Assembly (NCBI GenBank): GCA_049585815.1
Contig: JBAVAR010000053.1
Location: 1 to 30,613, forward strand
Direction: 5' to 3'
Length of the DNA: 30,613 nt
From: DATLSM01 sp049585815
GTDB taxonomy: Bacteria > Actinomycetota > Thermoleophilia > Solirubrobacterales > 70-9
Shown: piece after piece, positions 1 to 7,196 of the stretch
Numbering within the stretch: the stretch's first letter is position 1
How the letters are laid out: every line of letters starts with the position of its first letter
Notes under the pieces: generated by a model
What the model saw: only the letters and a program-made list of their open reading frames with translations
Database searches by the model: none
What the model was told of the DNA's origin: nothing
Translations under genes and position numbers: made by a program

Positions 1-80
1 GCGATTCTCGATCCCGAGAGGCGCTGGAGTACTTCGCGCTGCTCCTCGCTGAGCGTCAGAGCCGGGGTGGGAGGCCGCAT
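1..80 (-). CDS. IS630-family transposase, N-terminal fragment (runs off left edge)
   Basis: Read leftward from an ATG at 80-78, 26 codons stay open to the window edge, so this is the 5' end of a longer gene. The peptide begins MRPPTPALTLSEEQREVL and continues QRLSGSRI. This matches the start typical of IS630-type transposases, where a short Pro-rich lead is followed by (L/T)LTxEERxxLExLxRSRT and then a helix-turn-helix. The DDE catalytic domain would lie outside the window. The identification rests on this short N-terminal signature and on the adjacent element end, so the family is likely but not certain. Confidence 0.6.
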   Translation of the reverse strand, partial: MRPPTPALTLSEEQREVLQRLSGSRI

Positions 81-121
81 AGGTCACCCTAGCACAAAAG
101 CCACTTATTTAGGAGACACTA
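1..121 (-). mobile_element. One end of an IS630-like insertion sequence
   Basis: The transposase start is followed, outward, by about 40 bases without a gene: AT-richer than the surroundings and ending near GGAGACAC-TA at 112-121. IS630/Tc1-type elements insert at TA dinucleotides, and a TA occurs at 120-121 exactly where coding-like sequence resumes. I place the element boundary there. The other terminal repeat is outside the window, so the exact end cannot be confirmed. Confidence 0.45.
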
Positions 122-360
122 CACTAGAGCTGGGCCTCCGGTCGCAGGCGATCGCCAACGAGCTGGTGCTGAGCAAGAAGACGATCGACGATCACAAGGC
201 GATCTTGCGAGACAGTCTCTGCGGGGAGGTCAGCGGCGGCGAGCGCGAGCTGAGCGTGGCGATCGTCAGCGCCGCGCGCCGCGCCCGCATCCCCTGGATC
301 CCGCTCCACTACGAGGACGACGCCAACGACCCGCTCTCCGCGCTCGGAGGCCGCTCGTGA
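122..360 (+). pseudogene. LuxR-HTH-like gene fragment interrupted by the IS
   Basis: An open frame runs out of the IS end and stops at 358-360. Its first part (GLRSQAIANELVLSKKTIDDH, at about 135-195) resembles the LuxR C-terminal helix-turn-helix: a glycine, IA-x2-L, then S-x2-T(V/I)-x2-H. The following part (about 220-360, ending in HYEDDANDPLSALGGRS) does not look like LuxR and may be the tail of another protein joined by deletion. There is no own start codon with a ribosome site downstream of the IS, so I treat it as the 3' remnant of a disrupted gene. Its TGA overlaps the GTG start of the next gene by 4 bases, which suggests the two were once translationally coupled. Confidence 0.45.
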
Positions 361-803
361 GCGAACTCAAATCACTGCTGGGCGGGCTGATCGTCATTGG
401 GATCCTCGTCTGGCTGATCTCTTCCATTGTCGGCGGCCGCTTCAAGGTGCCATCCCTGACTAGCTTCGGCCGGCGCAAAGGGGGCATGGGCCTGGGTAGG
501 TCGCCGAAAAGCGGAAACCGTACGGCGATCGAGCTGGGCTTCTCGCTGTTCGCGGTCGCGAACCTCGCTTTCGCGCAGTCGGCCTCGAAGCTCGATGCGC
601 TCGGCCTGGTGGTGTTGATGTTGGTGCTCGTCGCCGCCCTTGCCTATATCTCGCAACTGCTCGTCGTGGTCGTCGGTGGAGGCGCCGCGGTGGCGGATCT
701 CTACCTCACGGAGGGCGCCGAAGGCCTTCTGGTAGTCCTTCTCATCGTGCTCATGCTCGCCTGGCTGATCGGCGCGACAGGGCAGTTCGGCGGGCGGCGG
801 TAG
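357..803 (+). CDS. Small integral membrane protein of unknown function
   Basis: The 148-residue protein has about four hydrophobic segments, near residues 8-26, 56-74, 82-110 and 120-142. A basic, Gly-rich loop (GGRFKVPSLTSFGRRKGG) lies between the first and second. The start is GTG at 357, overlapping the stop of the preceding fragment as GTGA. It ends two bases before the PP2C gene, which converges on it from the other strand. I recognise no family. Its position beside the kinase/phosphatase operon, but on the opposite strand, gives no clear functional link. Confidence 0.75.
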   Translation: MSELKSLLGGLIVIGILVWLISSIVGGRFKVPSLTSFGRRKGGMGLGRSPKSGNRTAIELGFSLFAVANLAFAQSASKLDALGLVVLMLVLVAALAYISQLLVVVVGGGAAVADLYLTEGAEGLLVVLLIVLMLAWLIGATGQFGGRR

Positions 804-805
804 AG

Positions 806-1564
806 TCAGGTCCGGACCAGCATCGCGCTGACGTTGTCTGGCGCCCCCCGCTCGAGCGCCAGCCGGACTAGCGACTCGAGGATCGCGGCATCCGACGCCT
901 CGCCGACGAACGCCGCTCCGATCTCCTCGTCGGAGACCGGGGTCGTGAGGCCGTCCGAGCAAAGTAGGAAGCCGAGCGGCTCGCGCTTGAACCACTGTAC
1001 GTGCGGGCTCGGGCCGACCGGACGGGAGCCGCCGAGAGCCTGGGTGAGCACCGAGGCTTGGCGCTCGGCGGCGGGATCGAGGGCGCCCGGGTTGTCGTCG
1101 AAGGAGATCGGCTGCACTGAGCCATCCACGACTTCGTAGATCCGCGTGTCGCCGACGTTCGCGCAGAGGATCGCCTCGGCGGTGATCGCCAGGACGGCGA
1201 CGGTCGTCGCCATCCCGGTGAGAGTGGGGTCGCGCTCGCCCGCGTGGATGAGCACACCGTGCGCGGCGAGGAGCACGTCGCTGAGCTCACCGGTGTCACG
1301 GGGCGGCGGGTTGTGGACGAGCTCACGGGTCACGGTGAGGCTCGCGACGTCGCCGGCGGCCTGGCCGCCGAGGCCGTCGGCGACCACGCAGACCACGGGC
1401 CGCTCGCCGGAGTAGGAGTGCGAGGAGATGCCGACCGTCCCCTGAGCCGCCCAGCCCGAGCAGCCGACGCTGTCCTCGTTTCGCTCGCGGACTAGGCCTG
1501 GGTGGGTGGTGGCGCAGACTCGGACCAGGGCCGTGCCCCCCGTCTCAGGGCCGGCGTCGCTCAC
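806..1564 (-). CDS. PP2C-family Ser/Thr protein phosphatase
   Basis: This 252-residue cytoplasmic phosphatase would remove phosphate from Ser/Thr residues, using two metal ions. The PP2C motifs occur in order: RERNED (residues 26-31), VADGLGG (61-67), GMATTV (117-122), NVGDTRIY (136-143), LCSDGLT (201-207) and APDNVSAMLV (241-250). The metal-binding aspartates D31, D63, D204 and D243 are all present, so it should be active. It has no membrane segment or extra domain and is close to the minimal bacterial length. It is the last gene of the operon that begins with the kinase at 10004. Its GTG start overlaps the FHA gene's stop by 4 bases. The pairing suggests that it reverses the kinase's phosphorylation of operon proteins. 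That target is an inference. Confidence 0.93.
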   Translation of the reverse strand: MSDAGPETGGTALVRVCATTHPGLVRERNEDSVGCSGWAAQGTVGISSHSYSGERPVVCVVADGLGGQAAGDVASLTVTRELVHNPPPRDTGELSDVLLAAHGVLIHAGERDPTLTGMATTVAVLAITAEAILCANVGDTRIYEVVDGSVQPISFDDNPGALDPAAERQASVLTQALGGSRPVGPSPHVQWFKREPLGFLLCSDGLTTPVSDEEIGAAFVGEASDAAILESLVRLALERGAPDNVSAMLVRT

Positions 1565-2112
1565 CGGACCTCGATCTCCAAGATCCCACCCAAGCGCAGG
1601 ATCTGGCCGGGGCGCAGCTCTTCGGGCAGCTCGGGCGGGATGCGCCGGCCGTCGAGGAAGGTGCCGTTGGTTGAGTTGAGGTCGGTGACCCGCATGGCGC
1701 CCTCGCTGCGTGCGATCCTGGCATGGGCGCGGCCGACGTTCGGGTACTGCGCAAGCTGCGCCGAGAACGGCGGGTGCTCGCGGCCGAGGACGAGCGAGTC
1801 CTCTTCCCTGACGACGTGAGTGCCCCAGGGGAGGAAGAGTGCGCTCGCCGGCCCCTCAGGCGTCGGGCCGCCAACTGGTTCACCGCAGTAGCCGCAGACC
1901 GTCTCACCGGCCTCGAGCTGCTGCCCGCAGCTCGGCACAGCGCAGCGTCGCGGCCCGTCCTCGCCGGCAACGGCGCCCTCTTCCGCCGGCGCCGGGATCG
2001 TCTCGGGTAGCTCGACGATGACGGCTGCGGCGACCGGCCGCGCGCACTCCGGACAGTAGACGGCCTCGGCCGGCACCTCCTCCCCGCAGGAGCCGCATCT
2101 CACGATGTCCAC
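1561..2112 (-). CDS. Double zinc-ribbon / FHA-domain protein
   Basis: The 183-residue protein has two zinc-ribbon-like Cys clusters and a C-terminal FHA domain. The clusters are C6-x2-C9...C20-x2-C23 and C57-x4-C62...C73-x2-C76. FHA domains (here about 93-183) bind phosphothreonine. The core shows LGRE (109-112), NVGRAHARI (125-133) and DLNSTNGTFLDGRRI (144-158). One oddity is that the usual phosphate-contacting Ser three residues before the conserved His (normally SRRH) is Gly127 here, while Arg111, His130 and Asn149 are kept. Binding may be altered but is not ruled out. The gene lies between the radical SAM gene (overlap 13 bases) and the phosphatase. It is the obvious reader for the kinase's pThr marks. 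Confidence 0.9.
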   Translation of the reverse strand: MDIVRCGSCGEEVPAEAVYCPECARPVAAAVIVELPETIPAPAEEGAVAGEDGPRRCAVPSCGQQLEAGETVCGYCGEPVGGPTPEGPASALFLPWGTHVVREEDSLVLGREHPPFSAQLAQYPNVGRAHARIARSEGAMRVTDLNSTNGTFLDGRRIPPELPEELRPGQILRLGGILEIEVR

Positions 2113-2750
2113 GAGGACTCCCCCAGGTCGACCCCGGCGCCGCTCAGTGCCGCCTCAAGGCCTGCCATGTCGCCACGCCGCGGGACGCCGATCAGCCGGA
2201 GCGCGCCAGGCTCGACCGCGACCTGGATCGGTGGCTCGGCTGGCCTGCAATCGAGGAACTCCGCGTAGCGCGCCAGCCCGATCGCGCTGCGTGGAGCCAG
2301 CTCCTGGTTTGCTGACCCGCGCCAGATCAGGTCGGTGGGTAGATCCTCTCGATAGGGCCCGGTGACGAGGGCGTCGACCAAATCGAGCGCCCGTGGGTGC
2401 CGCCTTTCGAGGTGCCGCAGCGGGTACCCCGAGTAGCAGAGTACGTCGACCTCGCCCGCCCGCTCCGCACGCCAGGCGTCGAGCCCCGCCAGCAACTCCA
2501 GCAGCGCCTCAGGCTGATCGAAGGGCTCACCGCCGCTGATCGTAACGCCGTCGACCTCGGCGGCGGGTAGGCCCGCCACCCACTCGACCACGGCGGCGAC
2601 CTCGGCGCGCGCCTCGCGGCGTGGCTCCCAGGTGTCGCGCGAAAGACACCCCCGGCACCCGATCGAGCAGCCCTGGACCCAGATCCCCGCCCTGGTACCG
2701 GGGCCGAGGGCGGTGACCGGGTGATGGAGCCTGTTGACCTCGATCATCAT
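2100..2750 (-). CDS. Radical SAM protein, NrdG/PFL-activase-like
   Basis: The protein has 216 residues from the ATG at 2750, which overlaps the upstream TGA as ATGA; a TTG two codons earlier is less likely. It carries the radical SAM cluster motif C28-x3-C32-x2-C35 within QGCSIGCRGCLSRDTW and the SAM-contacting ISGGEPFDQ motif. The length and the GxWVQGC context match the short glycyl-radical-activase type (anaerobic ribonucleotide reductase activase, NrdG). No glycyl-radical enzyme is nearby. A role in reducing or modifying a partner from this operon is therefore more likely than anaerobic dNTP synthesis, but no substrate can be named. It sits between the AAA+ and FHA genes with overlaps at both ends. 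Confidence 0.85.
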   Translation of the reverse strand: MMIEVNRLHHPVTALGPGTRAGIWVQGCSIGCRGCLSRDTWEPRREARAEVAAVVEWVAGLPAAEVDGVTISGGEPFDQPEALLELLAGLDAWRAERAGEVDVLCYSGYPLRHLERRHPRALDLVDALVTGPYREDLPTDLIWRGSANQELAPRSAIGLARYAEFLDCRPAEPPIQVAVEPGALRLIGVPRRGDMAGLEAALSGAGVDLGESSWTS

Positions 2751-4630
2751 TCGCAATCGAGCTCGAAGAGCGGGCCGTTACGGCGCAGCCCGGTCACGGT
2801 CACCCGCCCGCCGACAGCGGGCTCCTCGCCGACCAGCTTGCGGGCCAGAGGGTTGACGAGGGCCTGCTCGACCATCGTGCCGATCCCGCGGCCGCCGTTG
2901 GAGAGGTCGGCGAGGGCGATCTCGGCGAGCTGCTCGCGCACCCCCGGCGCCAGCACGAGGTCCGCCCGATACTCGCGCTCGATCCGGCGCTCGACGTTCT
3001 TGAGCAGCAGCGTCAGGATCCGGTCCCCCGCCTCGCGGTCGATGAAGTCGAAGACGATGATGTTGTTGCCGAACCGGTTGCGCAGCTCAGGGCGGCCCAG
3101 GTCCTCGATGAAGAAGCGCTTGATCTCCTCTAGTACCAGCCCTTCGGCCTCGTCGCGATCCATCTCCGGCGGCGGCTTGATGACCTGCTCGCGCCGGCCG
3201 TCCTCCGTCTTGCGGTAGATGCCGAGGTTGGAGGTGAAGACGAGGATCGCCTCCGTGAAGATGACGGTGCCGCCGCGGCCGTCGGTGAGCCTGCCGTCCT
3301 CGAGGATCTGCAGGAACTTGTCGAGGATCAGGCTGTGCGCCTTCTCGATCTCGTCGAAGAGAATGAGGCTGAAGGCGCGCTCGCGGATCGCGTTGGTGAG
3401 CTCCCCGCCGGCGTCGAAGCCAATGTAGCCGGGCGGGGCCCCAATCAGCCTGGCAGCCGAGCCCTCCTCAGCGAACTCGCTCATGTCAAAGCGCGTGTAG
3501 GCACCGCTGTCGCCGAAGACCAACTCGGTCAGCGCCTTGGCCAGCTCGGTCTTGCCAACGCCGGTCGGGCCAGCGAAGAAGAGGACGCCGCGTGGCCCGA
3601 TCGCATGCGCCGAGCGGTGCGCCGCGGTCAGGTTGGTGACTGAGCGGGCCAGAATGTCGAGCGAGCGGCGGACGGCGTCGTCCTGCCCCATCACCCGCTG
3701 CGTGATCGTCACTTCATCTCGCTCCTCGACCGGCTGGTCGAGTGCGGCGAGCTCTGCCTTTACCTTCTCGCGCAGCGAGGTCTGCTTCCAGGGGTTCTCG
3801 AGCACGCCGACCCGGTAGCCGCGGGCCGCGTCCTCGATTTCCCGCAGTCCAAGGCCGCGGTCCTTTGCCAGCTGCATGATGCTCTGCATGTCGGCGAGGG
3901 TCATACCCTGGGTGTGGCCCGCGTAGCGGAGGATCAAATTCTCGCGCTCGTCCTCGTCGAGCTCGTCGTAGTCGGTGAAGACCGGAGCCAGCCAGCGCGC
4001 CATCTGCTTGCGCTCGTCGATCTCCGGGTAGGGGGCCGTCGCCGTGCGCAAGCGCTCGCCGAGGCTGAGGAACCAGTCGGGCATCTCGCGCTCGTTCTCG
4101 ACGATCCAGACCACGGGGTTGAAGAGGGAGACCGCCCGTTTCTCTGAGGCCTGGTGCGGCTCACAGCTCCTCGCCAAGCGCGCCGCGTCGGCGAAGAATT
4201 TGTGCTCGGTGGGGTTGAGCGAGTCGGCTTTGACGACCAGCCGACCGGCGCGTTCGATGATCAGACCGCAGTGGTGCTCGCGCGCGCCGACGACGGCGCG
4301 GATCACATCGACGAGGCGCTCGAGGGAGACGGCCTCGGCGTCCAACTGCGCGCCGAGCACCTCCCGGGCCGCTGCGAGAGCCGCCTCCTCCTGCGGGTGG
4401 ATTCTGGGGCGCTCGGAGACGTCGTAGACGACGAGGAACTCGTAACCACTCCTCTGCACGCGCTGCCAAAGCGCGTCGACGACACCCTCGCGGCGTTCGG
4501 CGCCGCCCCCCTCGCCTCGCGCGATGATCAGGTCGTCGGTGTTGCCGGCGAGCACGAACTGCGAGGAGACACCGAGGGAGGCGTCGATCTCGCGCAGCCA
4601 GGCGGGGTCGAGGTCGGCGGCGCCGGTCAT
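2747..4630 (-). CDS. Clp/ClpB-like AAA+ ATPase with degenerate first AAA domain
   Basis: This 627-residue ATPase would unfold or remodel protein substrates. The C-terminal half is a ClpB/ClpC D2-type module. It has Walker A GPTGVGKT (354-361), Walker B LILFDE (422-427), the pore-loop region GAPPGYIGF (397-405), sensor 1 N468 in FTSNLG, arginine finger R519 in PELRNRF and sensor 2 R581 in GGRGI. The N-terminal half (about 10-270) has AAA-like helical and strand text (QFVLAGNTDDL, FLVVYDV, VVWIVENEREMP) but no Walker A. It therefore looks like a nucleotide-dead first AAA domain, as in some actinobacterial and cyanobacterial AAA proteins. There is no ClpP-binding (I/L)GF loop that I can point to. 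It overlaps the coiled-coil gene by 4 bases and is the probable engine of the system. Confidence 0.92.
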   Translation of the reverse strand: MTGAADLDPAWLREIDASLGVSSQFVLAGNTDDLIIARGEGGGAERREGVVDALWQRVQRSGYEFLVVYDVSERPRIHPQEEAALAAAREVLGAQLDAEAVSLERLVDVIRAVVGAREHHCGLIIERAGRLVVKADSLNPTEHKFFADAARLARSCEPHQASEKRAVSLFNPVVWIVENEREMPDWFLSLGERLRTATAPYPEIDERKQMARWLAPVFTDYDELDEDERENLILRYAGHTQGMTLADMQSIMQLAKDRGLGLREIEDAARGYRVGVLENPWKQTSLREKVKAELAALDQPVEERDEVTITQRVMGQDDAVRRSLDILARSVTNLTAAHRSAHAIGPRGVLFFAGPTGVGKTELAKALTELVFGDSGAYTRFDMSEFAEEGSAARLIGAPPGYIGFDAGGELTNAIRERAFSLILFDEIEKAHSLILDKFLQILEDGRLTDGRGGTVIFTEAILVFTSNLGIYRKTEDGRREQVIKPPPEMDRDEAEGLVLEEIKRFFIEDLGRPELRNRFGNNIIVFDFIDREAGDRILTLLLKNVERRIEREYRADLVLAPGVREQLAEIALADLSNGGRGIGTMVEQALVNPLARKLVGEEPAVGGRVTVTGLRRNGPLFELDCE

Positions 4631-5817
4631 CTACCCATTTCCTTCGCCGCAGCCCGGGACGCTTCGGCCCCGGCCGCGCCCTCAAGGCCCTCGACGACCT
4701 GGATTGGCTTGTCGCCAGGCTCAACCACGCGCGTCCGCTCTGCCGAGATCCCGGCCTGCGCCAACCGCTCGATGACCTCGACCTGGCGGTCACAGAACTC
4801 CTCCTCGACCTCCTTGTCGCGTGCCTCCTGGTCGGCACGCGACGCGTCGCCGCGGACGACGTTGAAGTTGAGGCGCGGCGGGTGTCCGCCGCTGCGCACG
4901 CGGACCGCGTATCCGGCCCACTCGGAGCGGGAGAACTGCGTGTAGCCGTCGCTCAACAGGGTCGTCTCGAAGTCAGGACCGACCCGGTAGCCGAGACCCT
5001 CAAGGGCACTGCGCAGCTCCTCGCTCACGTACTCGGCTTCCTGGGAGCGGGTCTCCCTTTCGACCGCAGCGTCGACCGTCGCCTCAAGATCGGCCGGCAC
5101 CTCGCGCCCGCCGCGGATCTCGGCGACGAGCCGGCGCGCGCCCACGGCCTCGGGGCCGTCGAAGCCGTTCAGACGCGCTTCGCTGCGATCGAGGAGTCGC
5201 TCGCGCTCGCGCCGCTCGCGCGCTTCCCCGTTGGCTTCCTGCACGTTCAGCCGCAGCGCATTGACTCCCTGTTCGCGACCGCTGGCCGAGGTCGCACGAC
5301 GGACCGCGTCGGCGGCGACCCGTACCTCCTCGACGACGCGGTCCTCGACGGCCGGGTCGAGCCTCGCGATTAGCCGCGCGAGCGCCGCCTCGACCTCTTC
5401 CTCCTCGCCCTCGGGCCCACCGTCCGCCAGCACCGGGGCAGTCCGCTCGAGCGCCGCCTCGGCGGCGATCGGCTCTGAGGCTCCCCGCTTGATCGCCGAC
5501 ATGCCCTCCTGGAAGGCGGCGATCCTAGCGGCAACGACCTCGTCGTCGAGCCGCTTCTCGGCGGCGGACGTACTCTGCTCGAATCGCTGGGCGGCGCCGC
5601 GCAGCTGGGCGGCGTCCTCTGAGGGCACAGCGGAGGCGAGCCGGTCGGGCACGGAGACCGAGTCGCCCCAGGTCTGCTGCTGCTCGGCCGCGTGGACGCG
5701 CATCCTCTCGTAGCGTTGTTCGGCGGCGAGCAACGCATCGCGCGCGGCCTGTAGCTCCCTGCGGCGGCGCAGTTCCTCTTCCCGGACCCTGTACTCGTAG
5801 CTGACGGCGCTGCTCAT
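4627..5817 (-). CDS. Coiled-coil protein with C-terminal alpha/beta domain, unknown function
   Basis: Of 396 residues, about 1-270 are highly charged and helical, dominated by Glu, Arg and Ala (RVREEELRRRRELQAARD and similar), so long coiled coils are likely. Residues about 271-375 form a compact domain. It starts YVSEELRSALEGLGYRVG, runs through FSRSEWAGYAVRVR and RLNFNVVRGD, and ends with FCDRQVEVIERLAQAGI. It has no signal peptide or membrane segment. The stop overlaps the AAA+ start, and the start lies six bases after the stop of the preceding adaptor gene, so it is well inside the operon. I do not recognise the family. A scaffold or regulator bridging the membrane adaptors and the ATPase is a guess from position and shape. 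Confidence 0.8.
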   Translation of the reverse strand: MSSAVSYEYRVREEELRRRRELQAARDALLAAEQRYERMRVHAAEQQQTWGDSVSVPDRLASAVPSEDAAQLRGAAQRFEQSTSAAEKRLDDEVVAARIAAFQEGMSAIKRGASEPIAAEAALERTAPVLADGGPEGEEEEVEAALARLIARLDPAVEDRVVEEVRVAADAVRRATSASGREQGVNALRLNVQEANGEARERRERERLLDRSEARLNGFDGPEAVGARRLVAEIRGGREVPADLEATVDAAVERETRSQEAEYVSEELRSALEGLGYRVGPDFETTLLSDGYTQFSRSEWAGYAVRVRSGGHPPRLNFNVVRGDASRADQEARDKEVEEEFCDRQVEVIERLAQAGISAERTRVVEPGDKPIQVVEGLEGAAGAEASRAAAKEMGR

Positions 5818-5823
5818 GTGCCC

Positions 5824-6171
5824 TTATTCCCCTCGGAGGATGACGAACGTACCGATCACGAGACCGATCCAGATCACCGGGTTCCACATAACCTTGAAAC
5901 CCTCGCTCCAAAACCAGATCCAGGCGAGTGCGAACGGAGAAACAAGAAGAAGTACCAAGGCTCTACCCGCCACTTTTTTGGCATTGGTGATCCACCGGAC
6001 CCTTTCCCTTTGCTCGCGTTCGTGTTCAGCTTGTCGATGTGCGCGCTCTTCGCGCTGGCGCTCGTCCCTCTCCGCACGCTCACGCCCGTCGGCGAGCCGG
6101 TCGGCGATCGGCGCCAGGGCGGCAACGGCGACGGCGCGCCCGAGCGAGCTTTCCTCTGTCTGGGGCCCCAA
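5824..6171 (-). CDS. Adaptor-motif membrane protein A (115 aa)
   Basis: This is the smallest of the six proteins sharing the N-terminal module. Residues 9-27 read SLGRAVAVAALAPIADRLA, followed by a strongly charged helix rich in Arg and Glu (about 28-58). Two transmembrane helices follow, near 71-88 and 95-112, with the chain ending RGE. Almost nothing remains beyond module plus anchor. If the second helix returns the chain to the cytoplasm, the module faces the cytoplasm. The gene is packed between adaptor B (six bases away) and the coiled-coil gene. The function is unknown. The repeated module in otherwise different neighbours suggests docking to a common partner. Confidence 0.8.
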   Translation of the reverse strand: MGPQTEESSLGRAVAVAALAPIADRLADGRERAERDERQREERAHRQAEHEREQRERVRWITNAKKVAGRALVLLLVSPFALAWIWFWSEGFKVMWNPVIWIGLVIGTFVILRGE

Positions 6172-6177
6172 ATTAAC

Positions 6178-6705
6178 TCACCCCTCCGTAACTTCCTCAT
6201 TGGCGAATCTCGCCCGGATCTCGGCTCGTTCGGCGTCGCGGTGGTCGGATTCCGCGGTCGCAACTTCGTATTCCTGCAGTTCGGTGCGGAAGCGTTCGCG
6301 AGCCGGCATCGTCTTCAGCACCGGCCAGAACCCGTTGAGGACCGCCAACCCAATCGACATGAACAACATCAGCCCCCAGGGCAAGCCCGCGACAAGACAG
6401 ATCAAGAAGACAGGGGTCAGGCACAGCGTCGCCGACCAAAGCCTTTCCATGTCGAACCGCTCCGGGTAGGGCTCGTCGGGCCGGCTCGGTCGCGGCAGCT
6501 CGGGAGCATCGTCCAGGGCCGCCTTCAGCTTGATCTCGCGCTGACGGGCACGCTCCGCCGCCTTCTTGCGCTCACGGGTTTCCCTTTCGAGTTGTTCGCA
6601 CCGATCGGCTTCCCGGGTCGCGATCGGCGCCAAGGCGAGGAGCGCCAAGGCACGGCCGGGCGAAGTCTCGGCAGCCACCTCGGAGCGCTCGGCGCCGGCA
6701 CTCAC
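6178..6705 (-). CDS. Adaptor-motif membrane protein B (175 aa)
   Basis: The N-terminal module is the most divergent of the six, with SPGRALALLALAPIA at residues 15-29 preceded by a short extra tail. A charged helix follows (about 32-62), then a Pro-rich linker (68-82), two hydrophobic helices (about 90-108 and 110-132) and a charged C-terminal helix. The C-terminal helix (FWPVLKTMPARERF through AERAEIRARF, 126-167) clearly resembles the end of adaptor D (7746-8255). The two are paralogues along their full length. The start overlaps the previous gene's stop by 4 bases. The function is unknown. Confidence 0.8.
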   Translation of the reverse strand: MSAGAERSEVAAETSPGRALALLALAPIATREADRCEQLERETRERKKAAERARQREIKLKAALDDAPELPRPSRPDEPYPERFDMERLWSATLCLTPVFLICLVAGLPWGLMLFMSIGLAVLNGFWPVLKTMPARERFRTELQEYEVATAESDHRDAERAEIRARFANEEVTEG

Positions 6706-7196
6706 CGGAGCTCCTCGATCTTCGCCCGGATCGCGACGCGCTCGGCCTCGCGCGCGTCGTAGGCCTTGACCGCCCGGGAGTAGGCCTCGCTAGCTTCGGC
6801 CACCTCCTTGCCACGCTGGATCACGTCAAGTATCTCTTTCTTGACCCACCAGTAGATCAGCGCAAAGGCGCAGATAACCCACATGATCCAACCCACGACT
6901 TCCGAGCCGGATATAAGATTGAAGACCAGCGCCACCAGGCCGGGACCGAAAATCAGCGCCGGTACCCCGATGATGAGGAGGCCGAGAAGCACTTCCTGGA
7001 GTTCCGTCCTCCACCACGGGCTCCAGTGCCCAGGCGGCGTTGTCCGCTCCAACGACGGGAGTGCCTCCAACTCGTTTTCGAGGCGCCGCCGACGCTCTGC
7101 CTTCGCCTCCTCGCGCTCCCGCTCGTCGGCGAGCCGCTCGGCGATCGGCGCCAGGGCGGCGAGCGCTACGGATCGCCCAAGCGAAGCGTCAGCCAT
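6702..7196 (-). CDS. Adaptor-motif membrane protein C (164 aa)
   Basis: I start this at the ATG at 7196 because it gives the shared N-terminus (MADASLGRSVALAALAPIAE) and overlaps the stop of the preceding gene as ATGGCTGA. The same arrangement is seen for another adaptor at 11647. An upstream in-frame start at 7238 would add 14 residues unlike any sibling. The module is followed by a charged helix (24-46), a linker, two membrane helices (about 68-93 and 100-118) and a charged C-terminal helix with AREAERVAIRAKIEEL. The membrane region differs from adaptors B and D, so it is a more distant sibling. The function is unknown. Confidence 0.8.
   Translation of the reverse strand: MADASLGRSVALAALAPIAERLADEREREEAKAERRRRLENELEALPSLERTTPPGHWSPWWRTELQEVLLGLLIIGVPALIFGPGLVALVFNLISGSEVVGWIMWVICAFALIYWWVKKEILDVIQRGKEVAEASEAYSRAVKAYDAREAERVAIRAKIEELR

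Noticed and set aside
372..995. Long minus-strand open frame across the membrane protein gene and the PP2C 3' end
   Set aside because: Arg/His/Asp-rich shadow text. The plus-strand membrane protein and the PP2C motifs explain the region.
5818..6762. Long plus-strand open frames opposite the adaptor genes
   Set aside because: They are antisense to two adaptor genes with shared, recognisable sequence; their own text is low complexity.
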